From NCBI RefSeq assembly GCF_023017105.1, contig NZ_JALKEV010000013.1:1-64000 (forward strand): 64,000 bases of DNA. The letters are read 5' to 3'. Below are positions 24,633 to 33,201 of this stretch, one piece after another. Each line of letters opens with the position of its first letter. Position 1 is the stretch's first letter. Source of the stretch: Halalkalibacter sp. APA_J-10(15) (GTDB taxonomy: Bacteria; Bacillota; Bacilli; Bacillales; Bacillaceae_D). A program made the position numbers and the translations under genes. The notes under the pieces were generated by a model. That model did no database searches. It was not told the DNA's origin and saw only the letters and a program-made list of their open reading frames with translations.

Positions 24633-25838
24633 TTACATTGGGTTCTTACCGCGTTTTAGGACAAGTCCCGGTCCGCCTAATAAGAATAAATAACGATTAT
24701 CAATCATCTTTTTCATAAAATTAGCAGTTGATCCAAATAACTTTTTCGATCCTACAACTCCAATTGCTTCTTTCCCACCTAATGAAGCAACAGTTCCTTT
24801 AATCTCTGGAGTAAATGATTGTAGTGAGCCTCCATCCATTAATGCTTTTATATTGTTTGCACAGGTTTCAGCCATTTGCATCGCAATTTGAGCAGTTGGA
24901 GGATACGGACGATTAATCTCTTCATTAATGATTAGCGCACAATCACCAATGACAAATACATCTTCATGACCCGGTGCGCGTAAATCTGGCTCGACTTTTA
25001 TACGACCACGCATTGCTTCAAAGCCAGATTTTTCAATAATTGAGCTGCCTCGAACTCCAGTAGCCCAAACGACTGTCTCAGCTTTAATTTCATCACCACT
25101 AGCAAGAATGACGCCAGACTCTGTCACTTCCTTAATTGGACAGTTGATCTTGAATTCAACTCCTCGACTCTCCAGTAGGTTCATTGCATATTCGACAAGC
25201 TCTGGATCAAAACCAGGAAGTGCTGTTGGTGCTGCCTCAATCACATACATTTTCACTTTTTCTTGAGGAATATCGTATGTTTTGCAAAGCTCTGGAACAC
25301 GCTCAGAAAGTTCACCAATAAATTCAATACCTGTGAATCCAGCTCCTGCAACGATAAATGTTAGCAGCTCGTCCTTCGTTTCAGATAAATTGTTATACTT
25401 AGCAAATTGATATTCAATATGTTCCTTTACTTCACGAACACCGTTTACTGTCCATTTGCAATAAGCATACTCATGAACACCCGGAACACCAAATGTCTCT
25501 GCTTCAGAACCTAATCCAACAACAAGGTAATCATATTCTAATTCACCTTGCTTTAAAACAACTTTCTTCTCTTCACGTTTAATTTCTAGAACTTCATCTT
25601 TTACAAAGTTAATCTTATTTAAATCAAGAACGCTATCAATCGGCATACGAGTACGATCAGCTGATAATGTACCTGCTGCTGGTTCGTGTAACCATGTCGT
25701 TTGATAATGGTAATCGTGCTTATTAACTAGTGTAATATTAGCATCATGGCCTACCTTCTTTGATAAACGAGCTGCCGTTATCATACCACCATATCCGGCA
25801 CCTAAAAGGACAATATTGGGCTTCTTCAACAAAATCAC
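24633..25838 (-). CDS. yumB: type II NADH dehydrogenase-like flavoprotein YumB
   Basis: FAD-dependent NADH:menaquinone oxidoreductase (NDH-2 family) acting at the inner face of the membrane without proton pumping. The roughly 400-aa product has FAD-binding VLLGAGYGGMITAARLSK, the NAD-binding Rossmann loop FIVAGAGFTGIEFIGEL near 165 and the second FAD motif VFVIGDCALI near 295, plus the quinone-site-type PPTAQIAMQMAE. The start is ambiguous: GTG at 25838 overlaps the GGAAGTGA site, and TTG codons at 25832 or 25829 are better spaced. YutJ downstream is a paralog. B. subtilis neighbours are the same. Confidence 0.9.
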   Translation of the reverse strand: MILLKKPNIVLLGAGYGGMITAARLSKKVGHDANITLVNKHDYHYQTTWLHEPAAGTLSADRTRMPIDSVLDLNKINFVKDEVLEIKREEKKVVLKQGELEYDYLVVGLGSEAETFGVPGVHEYAYCKWTVNGVREVKEHIEYQFAKYNNLSETKDELLTFIVAGAGFTGIEFIGELSERVPELCKTYDIPQEKVKMYVIEAAPTALPGFDPELVEYAMNLLESRGVEFKINCPIKEVTESGVILASGDEIKAETVVWATGVRGSSIIEKSGFEAMRGRIKVEPDLRAPGHEDVFVIGDCALIINEEINRPYPPTAQIAMQMAETCANNIKALMDGGSLQSFTPEIKGTVASLGGKEAIGVVGSKKLFGSTANFMKKMIDNRYLFLLGGPGLVLKRGKNPM

Positions 25839-26150
25839 TTCCGCTTTCTGTATAGATTTTCATAGAGAATTGCAACGAACTTTTTTGTGAATAATTTCAC
25901 GAATAAAAACAAAGAAATAGTTTGTCAGATAATCTCGCAAAGAATTTACTCAACACAGTACTATAATATGTGTTTTCTTGACATATTTCAACTACTTTTT
26001 TAAACATTTAAATAAATATCATGACATATCTTCTTATATTTATCCTACTCTTAATGTAAGCGGACTCAATGAGGAATATTCATAAAAGCTTCTCCTTACT
26101 TTCTTTCTTTTTGTTTCTATTTGTGCATATAATAATTCATATGATTACTC
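25839..26150. other. divergent promoter region of yumB and yumC
   Basis: About 310 AT-rich bases with no coding frame. Several TATAAT-like boxes occur on both strands (for example ATATAATAATT near 26126), but no -35/-10 pair is convincing enough to call. No terminator or RNA element was seen. Confidence 0.35.
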
Positions 26151-26164
26151 GGAGGTGACCTAAC

Positions 26165-27157
26165 ATGTCAGATTCAACAAATATGTATGATATTACGATT
26201 ATCGGAGGGGGCCCTACTGGGCTTTTCGCTGCTTTTTATGGAGGAATGAGACAAGCAAAAGTCAAAATAATTGAAAGTATGCCACAGTTAGGAGGACAAC
26301 TATCTGCCCTCTATCCTGAAAAGTATATTTACGATGTTGCTGGTTTTCCAAAGGTTCGTGCCCAAGAGCTAGTTGATCGCCTTGCTGAACAAGCAAGTCA
26401 ATTTAAGCCAACGATTGTATTGGAGCAGGCTGTCCAAGAATTGATTAAACAAGAAGATGAATCTTATATTATCCAAACAGACAAAGATACTCACTTTACC
26501 AAAGCTGTTATCATTACAGCAGGTGCTGGTGCTTTTCAGCCTAGACGGTTAGAAGTAGAAGGAGCCAGTGATTACGAAGGAAAGAATTTACACTATTTCA
26601 TTCGAGATTTGAGTGCCTTCGCAGGACAGAATGTAATTGTATGTGGTGGGGGGGATTCCGCAGTCGACTGGTCATTAATGCTTGAGCCGATCGCTAAGGA
26701 AGTTACTCTTATCCACCGTCGTGACAAATTTCGTGCTCATGAGCACAGCCTAGACCTGTTAAAGAAATCAAACGTGAAGGTCTTAACACCGTTTCAAATC
26801 CAAGAGTTAATTGGTGATGGAGAGGCGATTCATCAAGTCAAACTCGCTGAAATCAAAGGGAGCCAAACACACACATTAGATGTCGATTCTGTCATTGTTA
26901 ATTTTGGCTTTGTTTCTTCTCTTGGCCCAATCAAAAAATGGGGACTAGACATTGAGCGAAATGCTATCAAGGTAAATACAAAAATGGAAACAAACCTTCC
27001 TGGTATTTATGCTGCAGGTGATGTTTGTACATATGAAGGTAAGGTTAAGTTAATTGCAACTGGCTTTGGAGAGGCTCCAACCGCGATTAACAACGCCAAA
27101 ACATACATCGATCCAACTGCAAAAGTTTTTCCTGGACATAGCACAAGTCTTTTTTAA
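26165..27157 (+). CDS. yumC: ferredoxin/flavodoxin--NADP+ reductase, type 2 (YumC)
   Basis: Thioredoxin-reductase-like FAD enzyme of 330 aa that passes electrons from NADPH to ferredoxin, without the redox CxxC of TrxB. Seen: FAD loop [20 protein letters not shown], the NADPH loop [17 protein letters not shown] at about 157-173, [10 protein letters not shown] for the NADP phosphate, and [20 protein letters not shown] near 282. In B. subtilis YumC is essential, probably because it feeds ferredoxin-dependent Fe-S and desaturase reactions. CGGAGGTGA lies just before ATG. Confidence 0.96.
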   Translation: MSDSTNMYDITIIGGGPTGLFAAFYGGMRQAKVKIIESMPQLGGQLSALYPEKYIYDVAGFPKVRAQELVDRLAEQASQFKPTIVLEQAVQELIKQEDESYIIQTDKDTHFTKAVIITAGAGAFQPRRLEVEGASDYEGKNLHYFIRDLSAFAGQNVIVCGGGDSAVDWSLMLEPIAKEVTLIHRRDKFRAHEHSLDLLKKSNVKVLTPFQIQELIGDGEAIHQVKLAEIKGSQTHTLDVDSVIVNFGFVSSLGPIKKWGLDIERNAIKVNTKMETNLPGIYAAGDVCTYEGKVKLIATGFGEAPTAINNAKTYIDPTAKVFPGHSTSLF

Positions 27158-27269
27158 AAGTGTGATGAGGACTCGCTACAGTGGTTTGAGCTCTTTCTGA
27201 AAGTGTGTGACGTAAAGAGAGAAGCTATCCTAGAATCCACTTAACCCCAAATTGATTAAACTCTTATAT

Positions 27270-27308
27270 AAAAAACGTGACTACCTCTATGGATAGCCAC
27301 GTTTTTTT
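27270..27308. terminator. bidirectional terminator between yumC and yutM
   Basis: AAAAAACGTG...CTA pairs with TAG...CACGTTTTTT with one mismatch; A and T runs flank both sides and the yutM stop is 6 nt away. Confidence 0.85.
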
Positions 27309-27313
27309 ACGTA

Positions 27314-27667
27314 TTAACATTCCTCTGGTTTACCAGCATTAGTTGCTGTTCTGAATGATGAACCACAACCACAATTAGCAATTGCATTCGGATTATCAAT
27401 TGTGAATCCGCCGCCCATCATATTTTGCTTATAATCGACGACTACGTCTTTCACTATAGGAATACTGTCCTTATCAATTAACACATCTAATCCATCAATG
27501 TTAAATTGTTCATCATCTTCCGTCTTTTGATTGTCAAAACCCATACCATATGAAAGACCACTACACCCTCCACCTTTCACTCCAAAACGGAGCATAAGGG
27601 TGTCATCACCTTCTGCTTCTTTCATACTTAAGATTTGACTCACGGCGGATTCCGTTATTTTAATCAT
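27314..27667 (-). CDS. yutM: HesB/IscA/ErpA-family iron-sulfur carrier (YutM)
   Basis: A-type Fe-S carrier, 117 aa. The three cluster-binding cysteines are visible: one in KGGGCSGLSYGMGFD and two in NCGCGSSF near the C-terminus. It would receive clusters from SufBCD and pass them to targets such as LipA or MqnE, both in this window. The ATG at 27667 follows AGGAGGGATG at 7 nt; 13 upstream codons have no site. The position beside yumC and dapF is as in B. subtilis. The C-terminal tail after CGCGSSF is slightly longer than usual. Confidence 0.92.
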   Translation of the reverse strand: MIKITESAVSQILSMKEAEGDDTLMLRFGVKGGGCSGLSYGMGFDNQKTEDDEQFNIDGLDVLIDKDSIPIVKDVVVDYKQNMMGGGFTIDNPNAIANCGCGSSFRTATNAGKPEEC

Positions 27668-27753
27668 AACATCCCTCCTCCTAACACTATTTCTATTATA
27701 CGTCATTTACTCCTTGCCTCTCAAGGAAGACGACTTCATTTTATGGAACAGCA

Positions 27754-27939
27754 TCAATGATTGTTTAACTGAGAAGTTGTATTGTTGATCATCATTAATT
27801 CATTATGCGTATGATCTAACTTCTGACTGTATTGTAGGACAATAGGGTGATTCATTCCATATACTTTAGCAGCATCAATCATCTTATAACGTAGGTCCTC
27901 TATTTTCTTAAAATAGGCTTCATGGGTTACATTACACAT
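27754..27939 (-). CDS. Spo0E-like aspartyl-phosphate phosphatase
   Basis: A 61-aa two-helix protein of the Spo0E/YisI/YnzD family, which removes phosphate from Spo0A-P and delays sporulation. Seen: KIEDLRYKMIDAAKVYGMNH, then a hydrophobic turn PIVLQYSQKLDHTHNELM with the SQxLD signature that holds the catalytic acid. ATG at 27939 follows AGAGGTGATAGGG; a GTG three codons earlier is inside that site. The variable C-terminus ends shortly after the motif, as in small family members. Confidence 0.85.
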   Translation of the reverse strand: MCNVTHEAYFKKIEDLRYKMIDAAKVYGMNHPIVLQYSQKLDHTHNELMMINNTTSQLNNH

Positions 27940-28075
27940 CCCTATCACCTCTCCCCAAATACTGTTTCATCAGCTACCTTTAGTTTACAAAACTAACAGT
28001 TGGAACGCAATAAATACCAATACAATTCCATATTTTTACGAACGATTATGTTACAATGCGGAATAGATGTCTTCC

Positions 28076-28177
28076 TTTCATTCACTTCAAACTAATAGTA
28101 TAATAGAAATAAGAGCTTTCTAAACGTCAAAGATATATTAATTATTTCGACATTGAGAGGGTGTAGCCCTCTTTTTC
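28076..28177 (+). promoter_or_regulatory. mqnE leader: promoter box followed by intrinsic terminator hairpin
   Basis: A perfect TATAAT (28099-28104) is followed about 45 nt beyond the expected transcript start by AGAGGG (28156-28161), a 5-nt loop, CCCTCT (28167-28172) and a T-run. This is a complete terminator 80 nt upstream of mqnE, pointing to an attenuated leader or a very short RNA. The -35 box is weak. Confidence 0.5.
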
Positions 28178-28258
28178 TGCATAAGTTTCTAAATTAATTT
28201 AATATGGAAACAACATTTAAGGCTAAAAATGAATTTCTAGAGATGGGGGAACCGATAT

Positions 28259-29353
28259 ATGAGCATCATGTTAACCGACACAAAATTAGAAGCAATTGCT
28301 GAGAAAGTCCATAACCAGGTTCGTTTAAGTATGGAAGATGGTTTGTACCTATTTGAATCACCTGACCTTCTAGGTATCGCACAACTAGCTAACCAGGTGA
28401 ACATACAGAAAAATGGCCAAAGTGTTTATTTTATTGAAAATATGTACATTAACCCAACAAATGTATGCGAAGCGAACTGTGGCTTTTGTGGCTTCAAACG
28501 AAAGCCAGGACAAGAAGGCGCCTATACGATGGATGAAACGGCATTATTAGAATATGTTGAGCAACGCTGGAACGATAACATTCGTGAATTCCACATCGTT
28601 GGTGGCCATAACCATGAGCTTCCCTTTGATTACTATTTAGACACCATTCGCACATTGAAAAAGCATTATCCACACGTAACAGTAAAGGCATATACAGGTG
28701 CTGAAATTGAATTTTTCGCTAGAATTTCAGGATTATCAATGAAGGAAGTTTTAGAAGAATTGATGAAAGCTGGACTTGACACACTCCCTGGTGGTGGTGC
28801 AGAAATCTTAACGGAACGCTACCGCGCTAAGATGAGTCCGGAGAAGGCATCAACCGATCAATGGCTGGAAGCTCACGAAATTGCTCATGGACTTGGCTTA
28901 CAGACACATGCTACTATGCTCTATGGTTCAATTGAATCGATGGAAGAGCGTCTTATTCATATGGATCGTCTGCGTCAACTTCAAGATCGCACGAACGGCT
29001 TTATGGTCTTTATACCACTAGCAATGCAGCCACGCAGTGTAAAAGCTGGTTTAAAACGCCGCACTAGTGCGTTTGATGACATGCGCACACTAGCAATAAG
29101 TCGTCTGATGCTTGATAATTTCGACCATATTAAAGCATATTGGATTAACATCGGTGTTCAACTAACACAAATGGCATTAACATTCGGTTCAAGTGATATT
29201 CATGGAACATTAATTGAAGAGCGTATCTCTCACTCTGTTGGCGCTCTAACCTCTCAAGGAATTACACGTGAGGAACTCATATATCTTATAAAAAGCGCCG
29301 GCAAAACACCTGTTGAACGAGATACATTCTACAACGTCATTAAAGAGTATTAG
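28259..29353 (+). CDS. mqnE: aminofutalosine synthase MqnE (radical SAM)
   Basis: Radical-SAM enzyme of the futalosine route to menaquinone, joining the enolpyruvyl product of MqnA with SAM to make aminofutalosine. The 364-aa protein has the 4Fe-4S motif CEANCGFC (C70, C74, C77), TLPGGGAEIL, HATMLYGSIES and the late KAYWINIGVQLTQMALTFGSSD and AGKTPVERDTFYN segments that distinguish MqnE from MqnC. Other mqn genes are not in the window. Most Bacillus use the MenF route; the futalosine route fits B. halodurans-like alkaliphiles. GGGGGA lies 7 nt before ATG. Confidence 0.9.
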   Translation: MSIMLTDTKLEAIAEKVHNQVRLSMEDGLYLFESPDLLGIAQLANQVNIQKNGQSVYFIENMYINPTNVCEANCGFCGFKRKPGQEGAYTMDETALLEYVEQRWNDNIREFHIVGGHNHELPFDYYLDTIRTLKKHYPHVTVKAYTGAEIEFFARISGLSMKEVLEELMKAGLDTLPGGGAEILTERYRAKMSPEKASTDQWLEAHEIAHGLGLQTHATMLYGSIESMEERLIHMDRLRQLQDRTNGFMVFIPLAMQPRSVKAGLKRRTSAFDDMRTLAISRLMLDNFDHIKAYWINIGVQLTQMALTFGSSDIHGTLIEERISHSVGALTSQGITREELIYLIKSAGKTPVERDTFYNVIKEY

Positions 29354-29507
29354 TAAGGAAACCGTACAGCGGATTCTTACTTGCGGCATGCTGAGCCGGT
29401 ATATAGGGTTGGGCCTTTTTCAGAAAAGCGGGTAACGAGCTGAGCCGACGCCCTTCTCTGAATCCACCACCTCCTTAAAATTACGCAGCACTTATAATTC
29501 CTGTTAC

Positions 29508-29544
29508 TAAAGAAGCCCAAGTGGTATACTCCCCTTGGGCTTTC
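29508..29544 (-). terminator. intrinsic terminator of dapF
   Basis: AAGCCCAAG (29513-29521) pairs with CTTGGGCTT (29534-29542); on the minus strand TTCTTTA follows. Confidence 0.8.
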
Positions 29545-29552
29545 ATCTATGA

Positions 29553-30401
29553 TTATTTACGTTTAAATACCCCTTCACAAATCACTTCTGCTCCACCTGT
29601 CATAAGTACGTCCCCATCCTCAGTCCATGTAATCCGTAAATCGCCCCCTAATAAGTGGACAACAACCTCTTCCCCTTTTTGACAGTGTCCATTTAGTACA
29701 GAAGCGACAACAGCTGCACACGCTCCAGTCCCACATGCTTGTGTAATCCCAGATCCTCTTTCCCAAACTCGAAAGTGAAGCTCATGGGCGGAGACAACTT
29801 CAACAAATTCAACATTTACCCAATCAGGAAAGCGTTCATCCTTCTCCATTAATGGTCCAATTGTCGAAACAGGAGCTCGATCAATATCATCGACATACAT
29901 AACTGCATGAGGGTTCCCCATTGAAACAGCCGTTACAGCTACAGTTTCTACACCTACTGAAAATGGTTCATCTACTACTTGTTCACTAGGTCCTCCAAGC
30001 ATCGGAATACGTTCCCGATGCAAAATTGGTTTGCCCATGTTAATTGTGACATTTGTGACACGCCCCGCTTCCACATGTACTTCAGCTTCCACAAGTCCTG
30101 CTAGCGTCTCAATTGTAAAGGTCTCCTCTGTCACATAATCGTTTTCATAAGCAAACTTCGCCACACACCTTAACCCATTTCCACAATTTTTTGCTTCTGA
30201 GCCATCGTTATTAAAAACCCTCATTTTAACCGGTGCTTGCTCTGATGGTGCTACTAAAATAAGTCCATCAGAGCCAATTCCCTTATTTTTATCAGCCACT
30301 TCAATCGCAAGCTTTGGTAGTTCCTCTTCATTTAATGACTGCTTAAACACATCAACATAAACATAACTGTTTCCAAGTCCATGCATCTTTGTAAATTGCA
30401 T
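29553..30401 (-). CDS. dapF: diaminopimelate epimerase
   Basis: Cofactor-free two-base racemase converting LL- to meso-diaminopimelate for lysine and peptidoglycan. The 282-aa enzyme has both catalytic cysteines: C73 in [10 protein letters not shown] and the second in [13 protein letters not shown], plus the N-terminal [12 protein letters not shown] and [10 protein letters not shown]. The ATG at 30401 follows AAAGGGG by 9 nt; the 12-codon upstream extension overlaps the preceding gene and is rejected. The preceding 80-aa gene ends 6 nt upstream, so translation is probably coupled. Confidence 0.97.
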   Translation of the reverse strand: MQFTKMHGLGNSYVYVDVFKQSLNEEELPKLAIEVADKNKGIGSDGLILVAPSEQAPVKMRVFNNDGSEAKNCGNGLRCVAKFAYENDYVTEETFTIETLAGLVEAEVHVEAGRVTNVTINMGKPILHRERIPMLGGPSEQVVDEPFSVGVETVAVTAVSMGNPHAVMYVDDIDRAPVSTIGPLMEKDERFPDWVNVEFVEVVSAHELHFRVWERGSGITQACGTGACAAVVASVLNGHCQKGEEVVVHLLGGDLRITWTEDGDVLMTGGAEVICEGVFKRK

Positions 30402-30406
30402 GTCTG

Positions 30407-30649
30407 TTACCCCTTTCGCAATGGCTTGTCTGTCCAAAAATAATCTTCATCAGCCTCTAATATAGTCATAACTCCATGACAGCAAGGCATGATCAGCTTT
30501 GTTTTAATTCCTTCGCTCGCTCGTTGAAGCTCTGCTTTCTTCATATTGGTTCTCACTTGTTCTTCATGACAAAATGGACATGATTGGAAATAAATATCGC
30601 CCATCATCATCTCATAAGGCCATGTATGAGTAAAAGGAATCAACTCCAT
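30407..30649 (-). CDS. small protein with two cysteine pairs, unknown (80 aa)
   Basis: Not recognised. The 80-aa product has CPFCHEEQV at about 24-32 and a MPCCHG pair at about 54-59, a layout suited to one zinc or iron site (CxxC plus CC/H). The rest is charged and soluble. It lies between yuzB and dapF in the same direction, 29 bp after yuzB and 5 bp before dapF, so the three likely form one transcript. The dense spacing and start after GAGAGACG argue that it is real. A redox or metal-binding role is a guess. Confidence 0.65.
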   Translation of the reverse strand: MELIPFTHTWPYEMMMGDIYFQSCPFCHEEQVRTNMKKAELQRASEGIKTKLIMPCCHGVMTILEADEDYFWTDKPLRKG

Positions 30650-30678
30650 TTATCGTCTCTCCTCACCTTCCCACTTAA

Positions 30679-30915
30679 TTAGAACATCGGATTCTCTTCT
30701 AAATAATCATATATGTGATCGACAAGCTCTTCATTGGTTTCTCCTGTAATATATTCACCATTTACAAGTGCAAAAGGAGCAAGTGCACATTGACCACAAT
30801 GATTCAAACAGCCGTATTCAATGATATCCAAGTTAGGATCCTTCTCTAGCATTTCCATCGCTTCCTGAGAGCCACTTGCTAAATTACTTAAACAAAATTC
30901 AATTATTGGTCGCAT
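30679..30915 (-). CDS. yuzB: YuzB-like DUF1450 protein
   Basis: A 78-aa protein of the DUF1450 family, function unknown. Conserved features: [14 protein letters not shown] at the start, then [24 protein letters not shown] with a C-x3-C-x2-C cluster resembling a thioredoxin-like or Fe-S-binding turn. It is the first gene of the yuzB-(80 aa)-dapF group. The conserved cysteines and its neighbours (Fe-S carriers, NADH dehydrogenase-like proteins) suggest a redox link, which is inferred only. Confidence 0.85.
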   Translation of the reverse strand: MRPIIEFCLSNLASGSQEAMEMLEKDPNLDIIEYGCLNHCGQCALAPFALVNGEYITGETNEELVDHIYDYLEENPMF

Positions 30916-30974
30916 ACTTTCACCTCATTTGATCTAACATTTATGCTACTCTCGCTCATGAGAGAAGTCAATTA

Positions 30975-31140
30975 TGGAGAACACTGAAAATGTTTATATT
31001 TCAACTTTTTTGGTGCCCTTTTAGCAATGAGCGAAACCATTGCCTATTTTGAAAAGCTTGATATGAAGCGAGCAACTAGTGCAGCCATTGCTAGTCTATC
31101 ACAGGCACTGGAAAATTGATTCGTACTCTTTCAGTTCTCT
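30975..31140. repeat. dispersed intergenic repeat, copy B
   Basis: A degenerate copy of the element at 8935-9120, with the shared body ACCATTGCCTATTTTGAAAAGCTTGATA, the stretch GAGCGAAACC/GAGCGCAACC, and the ends ACTGAAAATGTTT...CAACTTTTTTGG and GGCACTGGAAAATTGATTCG. The terminal hairpin has lost most pairing. It lies between yuzB and yutJ. Confidence 0.65.
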
Positions 31141-31317
31141 TCAATTTAAATGATCTTTTATCACAATACACATAATAATCAAAAAGTTCATCAATTTGTT
31201 GTTATTTTATCTCAACTTGATATAATCAAACTGACAATATCATTAAGTAAAGATACTCATTTATAGTTAATCGTTTGCAATTCTCTTACTTTCACTTTCA
31301 TGTCAAAGGAGACTCTT

Positions 31318-32385
31318 ATGCAGAAAATAATTATCCTCGGTGGTGGATATGGTGGAATGCGAATTATCCAGCGCTTACTTCAAGACTTACCAGACAAGAT
31401 TGAAATTATATTAGTTGATCGACTCCCCTATCACTGTCTTAAGACTGAATACTATGCACTTGCTGCTGGTACAGCGGCTGACCACAACTTACGTGTTGCC
31501 TTTCCTGATGACCAACGTGTTTCCGTTCGTTATGGAACAGTCACTTCTATTCAGCTTCAAAACAAGCAGATTCAATTCAAAGACGAAAGTGTACTGACGT
31601 ATGACAAGCTGGTCATCGGCCTTGGCTGTGAAGATAAATATCACAACGTTCCTGGTGCAAAGGAATTTACTCATAGTATTCAGTCTATGGATGCAACTCG
31701 TAAGACATATGAAGCGATCAATAACGTTCAACCAAATGGGATCATTTCAATTGTCGGCGCAGGTTTAAGTGGAGTAGAATTAGCAAGTGAGTTACGTGAA
31801 AGCAGACCGGATTTAACGATTAAATTATTTGATCGTGGTGAAATTATCCTTTCCATGTTTCCACGGAAATTAAGCACATATGTACAAGATTGGTTTATTG
31901 AGCACGGTGTTGAAGTTATAAATAAATCAAATATTACAAAAGTTGAGGAAGATGGTTTATACAACCATGATGGGCAAATAAAAAGTGATGCAATTATTTG
32001 GACAGCAGGCGTTCAGCCTGTAGAAGTCGTTCGTAATCTAGATGTCGAAAAAGACGCACATGATAGAATTGTACTCACTCCACAGCATTTTCTTCCGACA
32101 GATGAAGACGTTTTTGTTGTAGGGGATTGCGCTAGCTTACCTCATGCTCCGAGCGCGCAGCTCGCTGAAGGACAGGGAGAGCAAATTGTCACGATTTTAA
32201 AGAAACAATGGAATAATGAACCACTACCTGAACAGTTACCCAAAATTAAGCTCAAAGGGGTTTTAGGTTCTTTAGGAAAAAAACATGGCTTCGGACTGAT
32301 GGGAGAGCGCACATTACTAGGGCGAGTACCACGTGTCTTAAAGAGTGGAGTTCTATGGATGTATAAATATCATTCTGGCTCATAG
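31318..32385 (+). CDS. yutJ: NADH dehydrogenase-like flavoprotein YutJ
   Basis: A 355-aa FAD/NAD-dependent oxidoreductase of the NDH-2-like group, the same length as B. subtilis YutJ. Seen: FAD loop IIILGGGYGGMRIIQRLL, NAD loop ISIVGAGLSGVELASELRES near 142 and VFVVGDCASLPHAPSAQLAE near 265. It is shorter than YumB and lacks its C-terminal extension, so quinone activity is uncertain. ATG at 31318 follows AAAGGAGA by 7 nt; the six-codon upstream extension is rejected. Confidence 0.9.
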   Translation: MQKIIILGGGYGGMRIIQRLLQDLPDKIEIILVDRLPYHCLKTEYYALAAGTAADHNLRVAFPDDQRVSVRYGTVTSIQLQNKQIQFKDESVLTYDKLVIGLGCEDKYHNVPGAKEFTHSIQSMDATRKTYEAINNVQPNGIISIVGAGLSGVELASELRESRPDLTIKLFDRGEIILSMFPRKLSTYVQDWFIEHGVEVINKSNITKVEEDGLYNHDGQIKSDAIIWTAGVQPVEVVRNLDVEKDAHDRIVLTPQHFLPTDEDVFVVGDCASLPHAPSAQLAEGQGEQIVTILKKQWNNEPLPEQLPKIKLKGVLGSLGKKHGFGLMGERTLLGRVPRVLKSGVLWMYKYHSGS

Positions 32386-32507
32386 GAATTTCTTACCTCC
32401 TAATAATAAAAATTTAATAAGAGCTTCTGTTCAAAAAAAAAAGCAGATTCATGGATTTTTTTTCGTTAGACCTTTATAATAAAGAGTATAGAAAGGAGTT
32501 GTTCCAT

Positions 32508-32747
32508 ATGGCAACAAGTACTGAAATGATAGAACAAGTGAAAGAAGTATTAGATAAGCTTCGTCCATTCTTATTACGAGATGGTGGAGATGTTGAGCTT
32601 GTTGACGTAGAAGATGGCATTGTCAAAGTACGTCTTCTTGGTGCTTGCGGCTCTTGCCCAAGTTCAACCATTACGTTGAAGGCAGGTATTGAACGCGCTC
32701 TTCTTGAGGAAGTACCAGGAGTAAAAGAAATCGAGCAAGTATTCTAA
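32508..32747 (+). CDS. yutI: NifU-like C-terminal domain Fe-S scaffold (YutI/Nfu)
   Basis: A 79-aa Nfu-type protein, essentially the single NifU C-terminal domain. The cluster-binding CxxC is in [20 protein letters not shown], after [19 protein letters not shown]. It can assemble or carry a 4Fe-4S cluster at a dimer interface and is known as an essential carrier (YutI) in B. subtilis. ATG at 32508 follows GAAAGGAG at 8 nt; the upstream open frame has no site. A strong terminator follows. Confidence 0.93.
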   Translation: MATSTEMIEQVKEVLDKLRPFLLRDGGDVELVDVEDGIVKVRLLGACGSCPSSTITLKAGIERALLEEVPGVKEIEQVF

Positions 32748-32798
32748 TCATAGACAATTTCGTCTTTTATGGTGCGATGCTACCTTCAATTAATGAGT

Positions 32799-32836
32799 AA
32801 AAGGAGCCCAATGTTCACGCATTGGCTCCTTTTTTT
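32799..32836 (+). terminator. intrinsic terminator of yutI
   Basis: AAAAGGAGCC...AATG pairs with CATT...GGCTCCTTTT with one bulged C, then a seven-T run. Confidence 0.85.
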
Positions 32837-32923
32837 CATGAAATCCCGGCAGCGATCGAATTTTCTCTTTCTTATGGAAAGAGTTTAGTTTATATCGGGC
32901 TAACGTTTCTCCTTGCTTCTTAT

Positions 32924-33163
32924 TTACATAATGAATTGATTATAGAGTAATTCTGCCGATTCATACGTCGCAAAAATCGCATCATCTTCTTCGATTGGAT
33001 GATAGAAGTCATATAATAACAATGAAAGCATTTCTGGGTTTTCTGGATCTCTTGCAATCGTTGCTTCTTGTATCGTTGAAACGGTAGGGGTATGTGGGTT
33101 CTGATAAATAACATACACTTGTTGACCTTCTACTAGTTCATTTAAAGATAACAAAGCGGGCAT
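32924..33163 (-). CDS. SplA-like protein (putative regulator of spore photoproduct lyase)
   Basis: A 79-aa protein resembling SplA, the small regulator encoded before splB in bacilli. Shared-looking features are VYVIYQNPHTPTVSTIQEA and the later LLLYDFYHPIEEDDAIFATYESAE; length is also that of SplA. No splB follows here, so if the assignment is right it is an orphan. Its ribosome binding site (AAAGGAGG) and ATG are caught in a 13-bp hairpin that begins 10 nt after the thrB stop, so it may be the last gene of the hom-thrC-thrB transcript. Assignment is from remembered motif, not a search. Confidence 0.6.
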   Translation of the reverse strand: MPALLSLNELVEGQQVYVIYQNPHTPTVSTIQEATIARDPENPEMLSLLLYDFYHPIEEDDAIFATYESAELLYNQFIM

Positions 33164-33192
33164 CCTCCTTTTTCTATAGGGATGCCCGCTTT
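33153..33192 (-). promoter_or_regulatory. hairpin spanning the thrB end and the splA-like start
   Basis: AAAGCGGGCATCC (33153-33165) and GGATGCCCGCTTT (33180-33192) are perfect complements with a 14-nt loop. Read on the minus strand it starts 10 nt after the thrB stop; the loop and arm hold the AAAGGAGG site and the downstream arm holds the ATG of the splA-like gene. No good T-run follows. It may end thrB transcripts weakly and hide the start of the next gene. Confidence 0.75.
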
Positions 33193-33201
33193 AATCATTC
33201 A

